The notes: generated by a model from the sequence alone, not told the origin. A stretch of DNA of 40,499 nucleotides from Bacteroidota bacterium (GCA_021155905.1 JAJNBG010000044.1:1-40499); one strand, 5' to 3'. Positions 17,201 through 25,918 are shown, counted from the first letter of the stretch. Made by a program: numbers and translations.

Positions 17201-19332
17201 AAATTGCCAACGGGATTCACGGAATTTATTTTAATAATCTGTGTTGCCGGACTTGCGCTGTTTCCAATCTGCAAGGTACCACCCGTTACACTTCCACTAA
17301 CATTCGCTGTATTTACATAACCCATATCCTGGGCTCCACTGCCACCTTCACGCGGAATAATTATGGAACCGCCACTCACATTATATAGAGAGCCAACACC
17401 TGTTATCTGAAAAGGAGCAATAGTTGTATTGGAAGAACCAATAAATGGCACGACCAGGTTGCCACCCGACATTGTAAAATTTGAAAGACTATTAGTAGCA
17501 AAGGGATAATATTTACCCGCAATGTTTAGCGTTCCATTACTGATAGTCAGGGAACCTCCGTTTGAAATCAAATCCTCGTTGGCCAGATCCCCGATATTCA
17601 GAATGCCATTGGTCAAAATCATATTTCCATTTAAAGTAACTGACGACAACATATTAACCGTAGAAGGAGCTGAATTAATCCAGATTCCAGTGTTTACAGC
17701 AATTGTCGCAGAACTGCTATATGGTGTGATAGCTGAAGCTCCGGTAGTCGACAGCTTAAATGTTCCATAATTAAGAATTAAAAAGTCACGCGGAACCGAA
17801 AATGACGGAGTTTGAATGTCCAGTATATTATTAACTGATGTTCCGAGGCTCACATTCATCAGGTTAAATGTCGACACAGCTCCGGTACCGCTAATTGTTT
17901 GATTTCCGTTATAGTTAAAAGTTACGTTACACAAACTATTGGCATCCGGACGAAAATTAATTGTTCCGTTATTAATGACATTACTTGTTAGCGTTAATGA
18001 ATGGACTCCGTTTGATGTTGAAGCCACATTAAACGCGCCACCGGTATTCACTGTTAAACTACCGGTCATTGCTATCGTTCTAGCTGTATTATTGTTACCT
18101 ATGGTTAACATTCCACTTAATCCCTGGCCTACGGTAAGATTGTTACATACCGCATTTGCATTAATTGTCACTAGATGACCGTTTGCAATCGTTACATTAT
18201 CACCTGCCGTTGGAACACCTGTAGGCGACCAGGTCGTTGCGGTTCCCCACATTCCGGTCGCGATGGAAATCTTGTTTCCTGCGGCCAGGGTTGTTGCGCT
18301 TCCGGTAATCGCCGCGCTCAGACATCCTTCAGTAACGGCGCAAACTTTCCAATAATAAGTAGTCGTTGGTAAAAGGCCAGTAATTACTGTATTTGTTACA
18401 TTAGCCAGTGTTTGAGAAATGAAATTAAAGTTGACATTGTCCGTGGAATTATAAATCACATATCCCACCTCATTACTTGCCCAGTTAGGCCAGTTTACAG
18501 TCATCGCATTTTGTGTAATACCGGTTAAAGTTACTGACCCCGATGGCGCCGTTGGTACCAGTGGCGTGAAAATATATTGAGACCCGGCGGCAGGTAGTGC
18601 TGCCAAAGCATTGGTAGGAGTATAAGTAAATGTATTTGAGTTTGTAGTGAGCAGCGTTTTCAATTGAGAAGGTAATGGAACTGCACCCATGGGGGTACTA
18701 TTTAAACCCATCGAATATGAAAAAGTATTGGTACCCGCATTCATGTTTCCATAATTAACAAATATAACGCCGATAGTCTCAACAATTTTTACCTGGAAAT
18801 TCAGATTTGGGGTATGATTAGCACTACCCGTCATATTAATCCACTCGATCGTCAAAGTGCGGCTTGGAGCGGAACCGGATAAAGAATACTTAATGCTACT
18901 TCCTAATGCAACCGTACCATTTTGCGTGGCGAGATTATCATAAAAAGGAGCAACAGCGGTACCTGTCAGTTGATTCACATTGTTTCCTGTAAAACAGCTA
19001 TTATCATAACCAAAAGCATTTCCCCCTGTCCCGATTTCCACAGAGGACGAAAAATCAAGGTACCCATTTGTGGATGCTGAGAATCGCGTATAGCGCGCAC
19101 CATTGTACCAAAAATCAAAACCTATATTCACAAAATCAGAACGGTTATCATCCTCCACTCCTGTTCCATTATTTCTCCAACTGCTAAACGCATTCCCGGA
19201 CAAATTAATGGAAGTGTATGAAATACCTGTATTTCTGGAACTTGAATAATTGGCAAGAGACTGACTATGCAATTTAGCAGCAAATAAAACAAAAACAATA
19301 AAAACTAAATGGATAAAAGTCCGCAATCTCAT
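14221..19332 (-). CDS. Giant repeat-rich secreted protein with FN3, PKD and T9SS type A sorting domains
   Basis: The 1703-residue protein has a signal peptide (residues 1-23). A beta-rich N-terminal region (about 25-255) is followed by a fibronectin type III domain (about 257-347; ITGLLPTTTYYWKVCAV). A segment beginning TGMWGTATTWSPTGVPTAGD starts a long beta-helix-like region rich in Asn, Thr and Gly (about 357-1090). Within it, three 74-residue tandem repeats (734-955) carry LTGNWxNNGGxFVPG and QTIFKxGGExFNN. A PKD domain lies at about 1532-1605, and the last 75 residues form a type A T9SS sorting domain (LKVGLYFLNITGGKTQQSIKLPV). It is probably exported by T9SS and anchored or released at the surface; adhesion or a structural role is inferred. 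Its 3' end overlaps the DUF2752 gene by 18 nt. Confidence 0.9.
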   Translation of the reverse strand: MRLRTFIHLVFIVFVLFAAKLHSQSLANYSSSRNTGISYTSINLSGNAFSSWRNNGTGVEDDNRSDFVNIGFDFWYNGARYTRFSASTNGYLDFSSSVEIGTGGNAFGYDNSCFTGNNVNQLTGTAVAPFYDNLATQNGTVALGSSIKYSLSGSAPSRTLTIEWINMTGSANHTPNLNFQVKIVETIGVIFVNYGNMNAGTNTFSYSMGLNSTPMGAVPLPSQLKTLLTTNSNTFTYTPTNALAALPAAGSQYIFTPLVPTAPSGSVTLTGITQNAMTVNWPNWASNEVGYVIYNSTDNVNFNFISQTLANVTNTVITGLLPTTTYYWKVCAVTEGCLSAAITGSATTLAAGNKISIATGMWGTATTWSPTGVPTAGDNVTIANGHLVTINANAVCNNLTVGQGLSGMLTIGNNNTARTIAMTGSLTVNTGGAFNVASTSNGVHSLTLTSNVINNGTINFRPDANSLCNVTFNYNGNQTISGTGAVSTFNLMNVSLGTSVNNILDIQTPSFSVPRDFLILNYGTFKLSTTGASAITPYSSSATIAVNTGIWINSAPSTVNMLSSVTLNGNMILTNGILNIGDLANEDLISNGGSLTISNGTLNIAGKYYPFATNSLSNFTMSGGNLVVPFIGSSNTTIAPFQITGVGSLYNVSGGSIIIPREGGSGAQDMGYVNTANVSGSVTGGTLQIGNSASPATQIIKINSVNPVGNLLVSSANITASVTTNSLSVNNDVTINAGTLSAAGQTLSLGGNWNNNAGVFVPGAGNVTFAGTSAQTIFKATGEVFNNISFSNAGNKTLLSSITANTLTINGGSLTANNFSISLTGNWVNNGGTFVPGTGTTIFTNTLTQTIFKSGGETFNNVIFSGTGNKSLLSAISVNTLTINAGTLTANSSSITLTGNWTNNGGLFVPGTNTTLFTGTSAQTIFKTGGEIFNNVSFANAGVKTLLSAMTASNVIINTGSSLNVNTTNNQVNVRGDFLNSGTFTAQKGLVMLNGTVAQNIGGSSITNFYNLSLSNTAGATLTNAENLINTLTLSNGTFNTNAKAFTMVSTASNTARVATITGTGDIIGNVTVQRHAPGGYTGWALLGTPISSGLTFQSWNDDFPISCPSCPNGTAGGFTSIYAYNEAAAGVYSVSTAYVPISSITNAILPNKGYWVYLGNGQTSTTPVTIDVIGSLRKFNNVISLTKTNTGSVSDDGWNLIHNPYPSPIKWSSLRNGNPSVDNAIYGYNADLNGGLGSTVAFVNGISSPAIGAGGISDTIPMCQGFQVHCTASTNLTALETHKVSGNPSFLKVNQTTQVATTQQLLRLHLYGPTSFHDETVLYIQPGATQNFDSEYDAIKMIGQDPNAPLITLQSGTDEFQVNGVSSITSSFSMPLKTTTGYNGTYTISAANFNSFPTGACISLYDSFNGTTTNLKTNNYVFTLNSSTANPRFVLNITIDPLDITSQLSQPNCIDPNSGMIRAIGNNAGPWNYSWKDVNGVTVKTSLNKSTADTLTNLSGGDYSLEINTVGQCDNHDSTFTVDIVEMSSAQFTSVDTTYLSNGGLVQFTNNSMNAMNNTWDFGDSFGTSSVINPDYNYSSAGIYTVTLISASNSGCLDTAYKSVVVVSDMIVTGLANNNSKGLLLLKTLDQNEYLLQGALEGNENLSFKLYDGFGKIVADYGNLNSSAIHVPLNLKNLKVGLYFLNITGGKTQQSIKLPVTK
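16468..17133 (-). repeat. Three tandem 222-bp coding repeats
   Basis: Units run 17133-16912, 16911-16690 and 16689-16468, each starting at the Thr codon of a T-I-N-x-G segment, so the period is exactly 222 nt (74 residues). The protein consensus includes TLTANxxSxxLTGNW, NNGGxFVPG and QTIFKxGGExFNN. Units 2 and 3 are more alike than either is to unit 1. Confidence 0.85.
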
Positions 19333-19517
19333 GAAAAATATTTTGTTATAAAATTATAACTATTTCTTACATAAATATGAAATTTAACACTTTCGTTCGA
19401 TGAAAACATGAAGAAAAATGGGCTAATCCGATTCTTCGGGGCAATTTAGGGAAGACGTTTCAACTTAATTATTAATCTAAACTTTTTAACCCATCAAAAA
19501 TCACATTTTAACTGCCT

Positions 19518-20768
19518 CTATTTCGCTTTCTTAAGAAGGTCAATGTCTTTTTTGAATCTTAATAAATCCATTAGACCGAATTTGTTCTCTTTCATGAAAA
19601 ATGCTACAAGAATTATCGTAGCAACAAAATACGAAAGACATGCAGCATAACTTGCTCCCAGTAATTGGTCTCTCGAAATTAAAAAATAGCTGGTGCAAAC
19701 CGTGGTTAATAAACCGGCGCTATTCGCAATTAATAATACTCTTTGCTTCCCTAATCCCGCAAAATAATGGCTGATAATAGTCGCAAAGCTAATAAACAAA
19801 ATCCCGGGGGAGAGATACAGCATCACCGTTTTAACGTGGATAAAATCTTCGCCCAACAAGTACACAAAAAAATCTCTCGGAATAAAATACAGGATAATAA
19901 CACAGCATAAACTCAGCAAGAAACAAATTTTTGACAGTAAAAACGTGATTCTTCCATTGTTTTCAGGATCCCGGTCATTCGCAATGTAGGTTAAAATGAT
20001 GGGAGAAACGCTTCCGCTGATGATCCAAATAGATTCGATAAGTGAGGTAGCACTTGAATAAATTCCAACAAGAATTGTATTTCCCAATAAATAAAAGTTA
20101 TAACGGTTGCTAAGCATATGGCATAGATTAGCCAGCTGATTGTAAAATCCTTTTTCAATAATCTCCTTTGGCTGAAACGCCGGTAAATCCATTTTCTGGT
20201 TTTTAAAAATCGTTATCATTTGTATACTGGATAGAACAATTGCCAATGAAAACGATACGTACAGCGCCATAATATAACTGCCGGCGCTTTTTAAGTGAAA
20301 GAAAAATAAGATGATTGATAAAGTAGTTAATAATAAAGCAGGCTGAAAGAAATTTAAATAATTATAGACCCTGATTTTTTCCTTACCAAGAATAATAACC
20401 ATATGAAGGGAATGTAGAATAATTATGAATGAAAGAATCACCATGTGAACCCAATATTCTCCTGCTCCAATATCAAATACCTTAAACAATAAATACATCA
20501 CCATAGCGCAGATAATGGTGCAGCTGATTGTCCAGATAATGCCAAAAGAGTAAATCTTTTTTAAAGAGTATTTCGGAATAAAATACACTAACACATACCC
20601 CGTGTAGATTTCATTGATTATCTGAATGATGGCTATATTAAAAATCAATAAACTGACCTGCCCGCGTATGTCACTTCCTAGTTGATTACATGAGACTAAA
20701 AGAACAGCTAAATTGATAAGGGCCACAAAGCCTTTAGTAAATAAAGTAGATATGATATTCTTTAACAA
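19518..20768 (-). CDS. Polysaccharide flippase-like membrane protein (Wzx/PST type)
   Basis: The 416-residue protein is almost entirely hydrophobic, with about 12 membrane helices and short charged loops, as in the MOP superfamily flippases that move undecaprenyl-linked oligosaccharides across the inner membrane. N-terminal ISTLFTKGFVALINLAVLLVS and the GxYSSATSLIE region are typical. I choose the TTG at 20768: no in-frame ATG lies at the N-terminus, and a stop closes the frame just upstream. The gene is divergent from the FkbM methyltransferase with only 46 nt between the two starts. With the methyltransferase and GT9 enzyme it forms a small surface-glycan locus. Substrate unknown. Confidence 0.85.
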   Translation of the reverse strand: MLKNIISTLFTKGFVALINLAVLLVSCNQLGSDIRGQVSLLIFNIAIIQIINEIYTGYVLVYFIPKYSLKKIYSFGIIWTISCTIICAMVMYLLFKVFDIGAGEYWVHMVILSFIIILHSLHMVIILGKEKIRVYNYLNFFQPALLLTTLSIILFFFHLKSAGSYIMALYVSFSLAIVLSSIQMITIFKNQKMDLPAFQPKEIIEKGFYNQLANLCHMLSNRYNFYLLGNTILVGIYSSATSLIESIWIISGSVSPIILTYIANDRDPENNGRITFLLSKICFLLSLCCVIILYFIPRDFFVYLLGEDFIHVKTVMLYLSPGILFISFATIISHYFAGLGKQRVLLIANSAGLLTTVCTSYFLISRDQLLGASYAACLSYFVATIILVAFFMKENKFGLMDLLRFKKDIDLLKKAK

Positions 20769-20814
20769 AAAACAGTATGAATCAGCGATCTAAAAATATG
20801 AAATTTTAACGGAC

Positions 20815-21729
20815 TTGTTACATAACCATAAAATTAGCTTTATATTGTATGCATATTATTTTAAGCCATTGAGACAATTTATTAAAGGCATATTATTGGT
20901 AATTGCACCATCTTTTATTAAAAAAAGAGTGTTTGCCCAATACAGTTCGCTTACCTGGAAAACACTTTCTGAATCTGAACTTGACGCTGAATTATTGCTG
21001 CTTGAATTTTTGGTAAATAAAGACACTGTATTTTTTGACATAGGCAGCAACAAGGGCGAATATGCCTATTATGCCGGGAAGCTAATCCCCAAAAAAAACA
21101 TCTATCTATTTGAACCGGAGAGAAAATTGAATAAACAGTTAAAGGCAATTTTTAAGGGCTGTCATGTATTTGAGATTGCCTTGTCGGATACCAAGGGAAA
21201 ACACCTATTTAAAATTCCCGTGATTAATGGCGTGATTGATAATTGCCTGAGTTCACTGGAAGTTGAAAACAAAGAAGTGAATGAGACAGAATCCATCGTT
21301 TATCAGATAGAAACAGATACATTGGATAATTTTACTCGGGCCAATGGTTTAACACCCGATCTTATGAAGATAGATGTGGAAGGCCACGAGTTAGCTGTTT
21401 TAAAGGGTGGTGAAACTTATCTTTCAAACAGGCATCCTACATTAATCATCGAAATTGAACAAAGGCATCATAAAACGATTTCGGTCGACAGCATATTTGA
21501 ATCTTTCAAAACCAAAGGTTACCACTGTTTCTATTACTCAAAAAAACAAGGCCGGTTATTCCCGCTGGATGAAAAAACCTATTTAACCAATACTCCGGAT
21601 TTTTTCGGGAAACCCGATTATGTCAATAATTATATTCTTATCCATGACACCAATAAATTGATAAAAGGTATTGACGCTATCAACCGGGAAATTCAAATAA
21701 AAATTCAGCATGACAATGGCCGCGCGTAA
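20815..21729 (+). CDS. FkbM family SAM-dependent methyltransferase
   Basis: The 304-residue protein shows a Rossmann SAM-binding core: FFDIGSNKGEYAYYAG (about 75-90, motif I), IYLFEPER (about 99-106) and LMKIDVEGHELAVLKGG (about 183-199), the hallmark of the FkbM family, which O-methylates sugars or other small molecules. There is no in-frame ATG before the core. The start is probably TTG at 20815, or TTG at 20845, and a stop codon at 20791 limits the frame upstream. Its last 20 nt overlap the start of the GT9 gene, so the two are coupled. The likely job is methylating a sugar of the glycan made by this locus. Confidence 0.88.
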   Translation: MLHNHKISFILYAYYFKPLRQFIKGILLVIAPSFIKKRVFAQYSSLTWKTLSESELDAELLLLEFLVNKDTVFFDIGSNKGEYAYYAGKLIPKKNIYLFEPERKLNKQLKAIFKGCHVFEIALSDTKGKHLFKIPVINGVIDNCLSSLEVENKEVNETESIVYQIETDTLDNFTRANGLTPDLMKIDVEGHELAVLKGGETYLSNRHPTLIIEIEQRHHKTISVDSIFESFKTKGYHCFYYSKKQGRLFPLDEKTYLTNTPDFFGKPDYVNNYILIHDTNKLIKGIDAINREIQIKIQHDNGRA

Positions 21730-22792
21730 AAAAGCACTCATATTTTTTTCAGCGGGTGTTGGCGACGCACTATTGCTGGTTCCCTTAGTTAATAAACTGA
21801 AGAAACAAGAATATCATGTGACCGGTCTTTTCACTTCCCCTTATCACTGTGAATCCATATTTGAAAACACCGAACTTTTTGATGCCGTTGCCATAAAAAA
21901 AAATAAAATTGAACTGGTATTTTTCTCTTTGCTTCATTTTAGAACATTTGATTTGGTTTTTTTAAATCATTTTTCATATAGTAAGTCGCATCTTAGTCTT
22001 GCTGCCTTCTTAGGAAGAGACGTGTATTGCAATTTTAGTGAATATTCTTCTTTACAAAGCTCAAAAGCAATACACTTTATTGAACCGAAGCCCGACACGC
22101 ATGATGCTTTGCAAAACCTTTTTTTATATAACCAGAATAAAACCCTAAGTGATTTAAATTTTAATTTAAATTATAAACCCCAAGGAAAGAACTCATTTAA
22201 TCTTCCGAAAAAATACATTACGATACAGGTCAGTTCCGCAAACAACAAAGCTCCTTATAAAAACTGGCCGCTGGAAAATTGGCTCGAACTGTTTACGCAT
22301 ATTCAGAAAGTCTCGCCGGATATTTCTTTGGTCGTACTAGGTGATGAAACCGAATTGCATTTAAATGAAAAATTAAACACATTTAAAAGTCAGAATGTCA
22401 TATCACTCATTGGAAAAACAAGTCTGAATGAGGTGGTGGAAGTCATCCATAATTCCGAATTTTACATTGGCCTTGATAGCGGGCTCATGCATATGGCCGT
22501 TGCTCTAAATAAACCTACATTCACTATTTGGGGTGCTTCTAACCCGAAACTTTATGGATATGAATGGATGGGAAATAAACACAAAGTGATTTCTCTTTAC
22601 CTGGCCTGCGCTCCCTGCAGTGCGTGGATCAATCCAAATACAAGCAGAGTTACTGAGCCTCTACTCTGTCCTGATTTCAAATGCATTAAAGAACTTGCAT
22701 CTGAAAAAGTAACAAAAGCATTTGATGAATTTTTGAAAGCTATTTCAACTCCTTTACCATCAGATAATGCTGGATCAGGTCCCATAATTTAA
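21710..22792 (+). CDS. Glycosyltransferase family 9 (heptosyltransferase-like)
   Basis: GT9 enzymes transfer ADP-heptose or related sugars in LPS core assembly at the cytoplasmic face of the inner membrane. The 360-residue protein has the two-domain GT-B layout: an N-terminal FFSAGVGDALLLVPLVNKL, which matches the family's G-x-G-D start, and a C-terminal IHNSEFYIGLDSGLMHMAVALNKPT with the D-S-G-x-x-H signature near 254-260, then FTIWGASNP. The ATG at 21710 overlaps the methyltransferase end; an in-frame ATG at 21716 is an equal alternative. The last 53 nt overlap the GNAT gene on the other strand. The exact sugar cannot be read from sequence. Confidence 0.88.
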   Translation: MTMAARKKALIFFSAGVGDALLLVPLVNKLKKQEYHVTGLFTSPYHCESIFENTELFDAVAIKKNKIELVFFSLLHFRTFDLVFLNHFSYSKSHLSLAAFLGRDVYCNFSEYSSLQSSKAIHFIEPKPDTHDALQNLFLYNQNKTLSDLNFNLNYKPQGKNSFNLPKKYITIQVSSANNKAPYKNWPLENWLELFTHIQKVSPDISLVVLGDETELHLNEKLNTFKSQNVISLIGKTSLNEVVEVIHNSEFYIGLDSGLMHMAVALNKPTFTIWGASNPKLYGYEWMGNKHKVISLYLACAPCSAWINPNTSRVTEPLLCPDFKCIKELASEKVTKAFDEFLKAISTPLPSDNAGSGPII

Positions 22793-23174
22793 AGGAAGCT
22801 TCTTTAATTGTGTAATTCTGGCTTTTATAAAACTCTACTGCATTTTCTCTCGCCTGTAATTCGATCATTTTCATACCGTTTCTTCTTCCCTCTTCTTCCA
22901 ACTTCGAAAGGATTAATTTTCCTAACCCTTTACCCTGGAAATCCGGATGCACTGCCATATAACGGATCTGCCCGACACCATCGCCATTATCCTGTAACCG
23001 GCCGCAAGCAATAACGACTTCATTCTCTTCTATATAAGCATTTACAGCAGTGGGTTCCTGATCATCTGTGGCTGTATCTCTCGGTTTATCCCATGGCTTT
23101 CTTAAAACAGCATATCGGAGATCAATGATCTCTTCAATCTTTTGATTATCATTAGTCACTTGAACCTCAATCAT
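22740..23174 (-). CDS. GNAT family N-acetyltransferase
   Basis: The 144-residue protein has the acetyl-CoA binding signature VHPDFQGKGLGKLILSKLEEEG (about 87-108; Q-x-x-G-x-G), preceded by strand GQIRYMA and followed by IELQARENAVEFYKSQNY, the usual motif B. The N-terminal RYAVLRKPWDKPRDTATDDQE resembles ElaA/YitI-type GNATs of Bacteroidota, but the substrate is unknown. The start ATG at 23174 gives full length. Its 3' end overlaps 53 nt of the convergent GT9 gene. It lies downstream of the nifU terminator on the same strand and is probably transcribed separately. Confidence 0.9.
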   Translation of the reverse strand: MIEVQVTNDNQKIEEIIDLRYAVLRKPWDKPRDTATDDQEPTAVNAYIEENEVVIACGRLQDNGDGVGQIRYMAVHPDFQGKGLGKLILSKLEEEGRRNGMKMIELQARENAVEFYKSQNYTIKEASFKLWDLIQHYLMVKELK

Positions 23175-23220
23175 AATAGAAAAAAAATATATAGAACTAA
23201 TTTACGATAGAAAGGGAAAT

Positions 23221-23250
23221 AAAAAAATCCTACTCAAAACTGAGTAGGAT
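23221..23250 (-). terminator. Terminator of the icd-nifU transcript
   Basis: On the minus strand ATCCTACTCA/TGAGTAGGAT (10 base pairs, four-base loop) is followed by seven T. It sits 23 nt after the NifU-like gene's stop. Confidence 0.9.
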
Positions 23251-23272
23251 CTTATTTAAGATATCGAAAAAT

Positions 23273-23512
23273 TTAATTTCTAACCGCCAGTACTGATGTG
23301 ATCTCCGGAACAGCACGTTTTATCGTTTCTTCTATTCCTGCTTTCATTGTCATATGACTCATGCTGCATGTGCTGCATGCGCCTTTTAATTCCAGCCTTG
23401 CAGTATCACCACCGGTAATCTCCAACAATTCAACATCTCCGCCATCAGCCTCTAAATAGGGACGAATGGTTTTCAACGCTGCTTCTACTCTATTAAATAA
23501 TTCCTGGTCCAT
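23273..23512 (-). CDS. NifU C-terminal domain-type Fe-S cluster protein
   Basis: The 79-residue protein is a stand-alone NifU C-terminal domain (Nfu type), which carries and transfers [4Fe-4S] clusters to apo-proteins. Landmarks are RPYLEADGGDVELLEI (17-32) and the cluster-binding GACSTCSMS with Cys46 and Cys49. The length is typical of Bacteroidota Nfu domains. It starts four bases after the icd stop, so the two form an operon ended by a strong terminator. The NADP isocitrate dehydrogenase needs no Fe-S cluster; the pairing may instead serve aconitase, the preceding TCA enzyme, which is inference. Confidence 0.93.
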   Translation of the reverse strand: MDQELFNRVEAALKTIRPYLEADGGDVELLEITGGDTARLELKGACSTCSMSHMTMKAGIEETIKRAVPEITSVLAVRN

Positions 23513-23516
23513 TTTT

Positions 23517-24746
23517 TTATTTCCCTAACTTCTTCTTTAAATTACTATCAATGGCATCCAAAAATTCTTCCGTATATAAATAATGCTCACCATGTTTTAC
23601 ATTATTTCCGTGAGTACATACAGCTAAATCTTTAGTCATTTTCCCACTTTCAACAGTTTCAACACAAACCTGTTCCAAAGCCTGGCAGAAATTAATTAAT
23701 TCCTGGTTCTTATCTAATTTACCACGGAATTCCAAACCTCTTGTCCATGCAAAAATAGAAGCAATAGGATTAGTGGAAGTTGGTTTACCATTTTGATGAT
23801 CGCGGAAGTGACGTGTTACGGTACCGTGTGCAGCTTCTGCTTCCATAATCGTTCCATCCGGTGTAATTAAAACAGAAGTCATTAATCCCAATGATCCAAA
23901 TCCCTGAGCTACTGAATCCGATTGAACATCTCCGTCATAGTTCTTACAAGCCCAAACGAAATTACCATTCCATTTTAACGCCGAAGCCACCATGTCGTCA
24001 ATTAAACGGTGCTCATAAACGATACCGGCAGCTTCAAATTTTGCTTTATAATCTGCCTGGTAAATCTCTTCAAAAATATCTTTGAAACGACCATCGTATT
24101 TTTTCAGGATCGTATTTTTAGTTGATAAGTATAAAGGCCATTTTTTGTTTAAAGCGACATTAAAACATGAATGAGCAAATCCACGGATCGACTCCTCTAC
24201 ATTATACATACCCATTGCCACACCTGCACCTTTGAACTGGAAAATTTCATGTTCAATTACTTTTCCATCTTCTCCTTCAAACTTCATGGTTAATTTTCCT
24301 TTTCCTGGAACCACGAAATCTGTAGCCTTGTACTGATCACCAAAAGCATGACGGCCAACGATGATAGGTGCGGTCCAGTTACTCACTAAACGAGGAACGT
24401 TTTTACAAACGATTGGCTCACGAAATACAGTACCATCTAAAATATTACGGATTGTCCCGTTAGGGGACTTCCACATTTGCTTTAAATTAAATTCTTTCAC
24501 ACGCGCTTCATCCGGAGTAATGGTTGCACATTTGATACCTACCCCATATTTCTTAATCGCCTCAGCAGCATCAATGGTTACCTGATCATTAGTTTCATCA
24601 CGGTATTCCATACCCAAATCATAGTATTTAATATCAACATCCAAATAAGGAACGATTAATTTGTCTTTAATAAATTTCCAGATGATGCGGGTCATCTCAT
24701 CACCATCTAATTCTACTACCGGGTTGGCTACTTTAATTTTGCTCAT
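23517..24746 (-). CDS. icd: NADP-dependent isocitrate dehydrogenase (eukaryote-like type II)
   Basis: The enzyme oxidises isocitrate to 2-oxoglutarate and CO2 with NADP+ in the TCA cycle. The 409-residue sequence resembles mitochondrial and cytosolic eukaryotic IDH rather than E. coli Icd: [16 protein letters not shown] at the start, [22 protein letters not shown] (substrate-binding Ser, Asn and Arg), [31 protein letters not shown] (catalytic Tyr/Lys and metal Asp regions) and [12 protein letters not shown]. Phosphorylation control of the E. coli type is not expected in this subfamily. It has a promoter-like -7 box at 24790-24783 and is followed after four bases by the Nfu-type gene. Confidence 0.96.
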   Translation of the reverse strand: MSKIKVANPVVELDGDEMTRIIWKFIKDKLIVPYLDVDIKYYDLGMEYRDETNDQVTIDAAEAIKKYGVGIKCATITPDEARVKEFNLKQMWKSPNGTIRNILDGTVFREPIVCKNVPRLVSNWTAPIIVGRHAFGDQYKATDFVVPGKGKLTMKFEGEDGKVIEHEIFQFKGAGVAMGMYNVEESIRGFAHSCFNVALNKKWPLYLSTKNTILKKYDGRFKDIFEEIYQADYKAKFEAAGIVYEHRLIDDMVASALKWNGNFVWACKNYDGDVQSDSVAQGFGSLGLMTSVLITPDGTIMEAEAAHGTVTRHFRDHQNGKPTSTNPIASIFAWTRGLEFRGKLDKNQELINFCQALEQVCVETVESGKMTKDLAVCTHGNNVKHGEHYLYTEEFLDAIDSNLKKKLGK

Positions 24747-24782
24747 AATATTGTCTTGAAATTGGGGTTAAAAAAAGTTAGC

Positions 24783-24790
24783 CAAATTTA
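24783..24790 (-). promoter_or_regulatory. -7 box of the icd promoter
   Basis: TAAATTTG on the minus strand is an exact TAnnTTTG match, about 37 nt before the icd ATG. A TTTG at 24804-24801 is only 10 nt upstream, closer than the usual 19-21, so the -33 element is unclear. Confidence 0.45.
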
Positions 24791-24858
24791 AGTCGTTGAG
24801 CAAACTATTGTTTTAAATTATTTTGGGTATATTTAAATAAATTATCCTAAAATAATCT

Positions 24859-25821
24859 ATGAAAAATATCCTCACTTTGATTTTTATTGCTTTGGCCGGA
24901 TACTGCTTTGGCCAGGACCAATTATTCAAAAAAGACAATACTAAAATAGAAGTCAAAATTTTAGAAATCAATCAAAACGAGATCAAATACAAGCTGTTCA
25001 CCTATCAGGACGGCCCGACAATTTCCATACTAAAAAAAGACGTGGCCTTAATCATATACCAGAATGGTGTTCATGAAGTATTAAACACCCCGGCAGTAGA
25101 AACAGTGCCTGCTAACGGTTCGTCAATGATTGTTTATAACAGCACGCCAAGCCCCCGGATTAACAGAGATAGTATAGAAAAAGCGGCGTTTAATGAGCTG
25201 GTATCAAATAAAAACCTGGTATCCATTAACATCATGGAACCTCTTAACGGATCTTTTGGCGTGAATTATTTGAGAGAATTTGCAAACAACTATCTCCATG
25301 TCTATGTTCCAATATCCGTTGGATTTTCAGCGCCCTATTTTTCTCAGTCGGTTACCACCCTTTTTTCGGGAAATAATTATAACTCCTACTATAATAACTA
25401 TAATTACATGGTTGTTTCAGATTTCAGGTACACCAATAAAACTTATGAAGCAGGGATAGGACTTCATTTCCAAACAAGTGGTAATCACGCAGTAACGCAT
25501 TTTGTAGGTCCATACGTTGGAACATCTCAGTTTACCGGCACTTACGCCATCACTGAATCAATTTACGACCCTACGTACGGCTATTATTCTAATCAAACCA
25601 GAAGTAATTCATTTACTTTAAAAAGAGTCAACGTTATGCTGGATAACGGTGTATTATTTAGAGTTACCAAGAGTTTTAACATAATGCTACTGGCTTCATG
25701 TGGCTACCACATTGATACCTTTAGCGCTCCGGATGATCTTACCAAGGCGTACAACTACAACAAAAATGCGTTTCCGCTTAACGCCTTTAAATTTGGCCTT
25801 TCTTTCGGATACAGATTTTAG
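24859..25821 (+). CDS. Secreted, probably outer-membrane beta-barrel-like protein of unknown function
   Basis: The 320-residue product has a signal peptide (MKNILTLIFIALAGYCFGQ). The first mature 60 residues (LFKKDNTKIEVKILEINQNEIKYKLF ... ISILKKDVALIIYQNG) match a short beta module common at the start of Bacteroidota envelope proteins. Residues about 115-320 alternate aromatic and polar residues in long strands and end in FKFGLSFGYRF, a terminal aromatic strand typical of outer-membrane barrels. No specific family is recognised. It is divergent from icd; no clear promoter match was found, only TATATTTA near 24827. Confidence 0.75.
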   Translation: MKNILTLIFIALAGYCFGQDQLFKKDNTKIEVKILEINQNEIKYKLFTYQDGPTISILKKDVALIIYQNGVHEVLNTPAVETVPANGSSMIVYNSTPSPRINRDSIEKAAFNELVSNKNLVSINIMEPLNGSFGVNYLREFANNYLHVYVPISVGFSAPYFSQSVTTLFSGNNYNSYYNNYNYMVVSDFRYTNKTYEAGIGLHFQTSGNHAVTHFVGPYVGTSQFTGTYAITESIYDPTYGYYSNQTRSNSFTLKRVNVMLDNGVLFRVTKSFNIMLLASCGYHIDTFSAPDDLTKAYNYNKNAFPLNAFKFGLSFGYRF

Positions 25822-25858
25822 ATTCAGGAAGGAAAATTTTAAGCCCCAATAGGAATGC

Positions 25859-25875
25859 GATAATTTCAAATTATC
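25859..25875. promoter_or_regulatory. Perfect palindrome upstream of metF (possible operator)
   Basis: GATAATTTCAAATTATC has two perfect eight-base arms around one central base. It lies 35 nt upstream of the metF -7 box, a position suited to a dimeric regulator. A wider inverted repeat TTCAGGA/TCCTGAA (25823-25829 and 25874-25880) also spans it, so a weak terminator for the upstream gene is an alternative. Confidence 0.4.
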
Positions 25876-25910
25876 CTGAAATTTCTTTCTTTTATTTGTA
25901 GGGCGTTACT

Positions 25911-25918
25911 TACATTTG
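25911..25918 (+). promoter_or_regulatory. -7 box of the metF promoter
   Basis: TACATTTG is an exact TAnnTTTG match. TTTC at 25886-25889 lies 21 nt upstream as a near -33 element. The predicted start is near 25925, giving a leader of about 13 nt before the ATG at 25938. Confidence 0.6.

Noticed and set aside
16460..17320. A 286-codon plus-strand reading frame opposite the repeat region
   Set aside because: It is the antisense of the three 222-bp repeats in the giant T9SS gene. Its Val/Leu/Pro-rich repetitive translation mirrors the sense repeats and matches no family.
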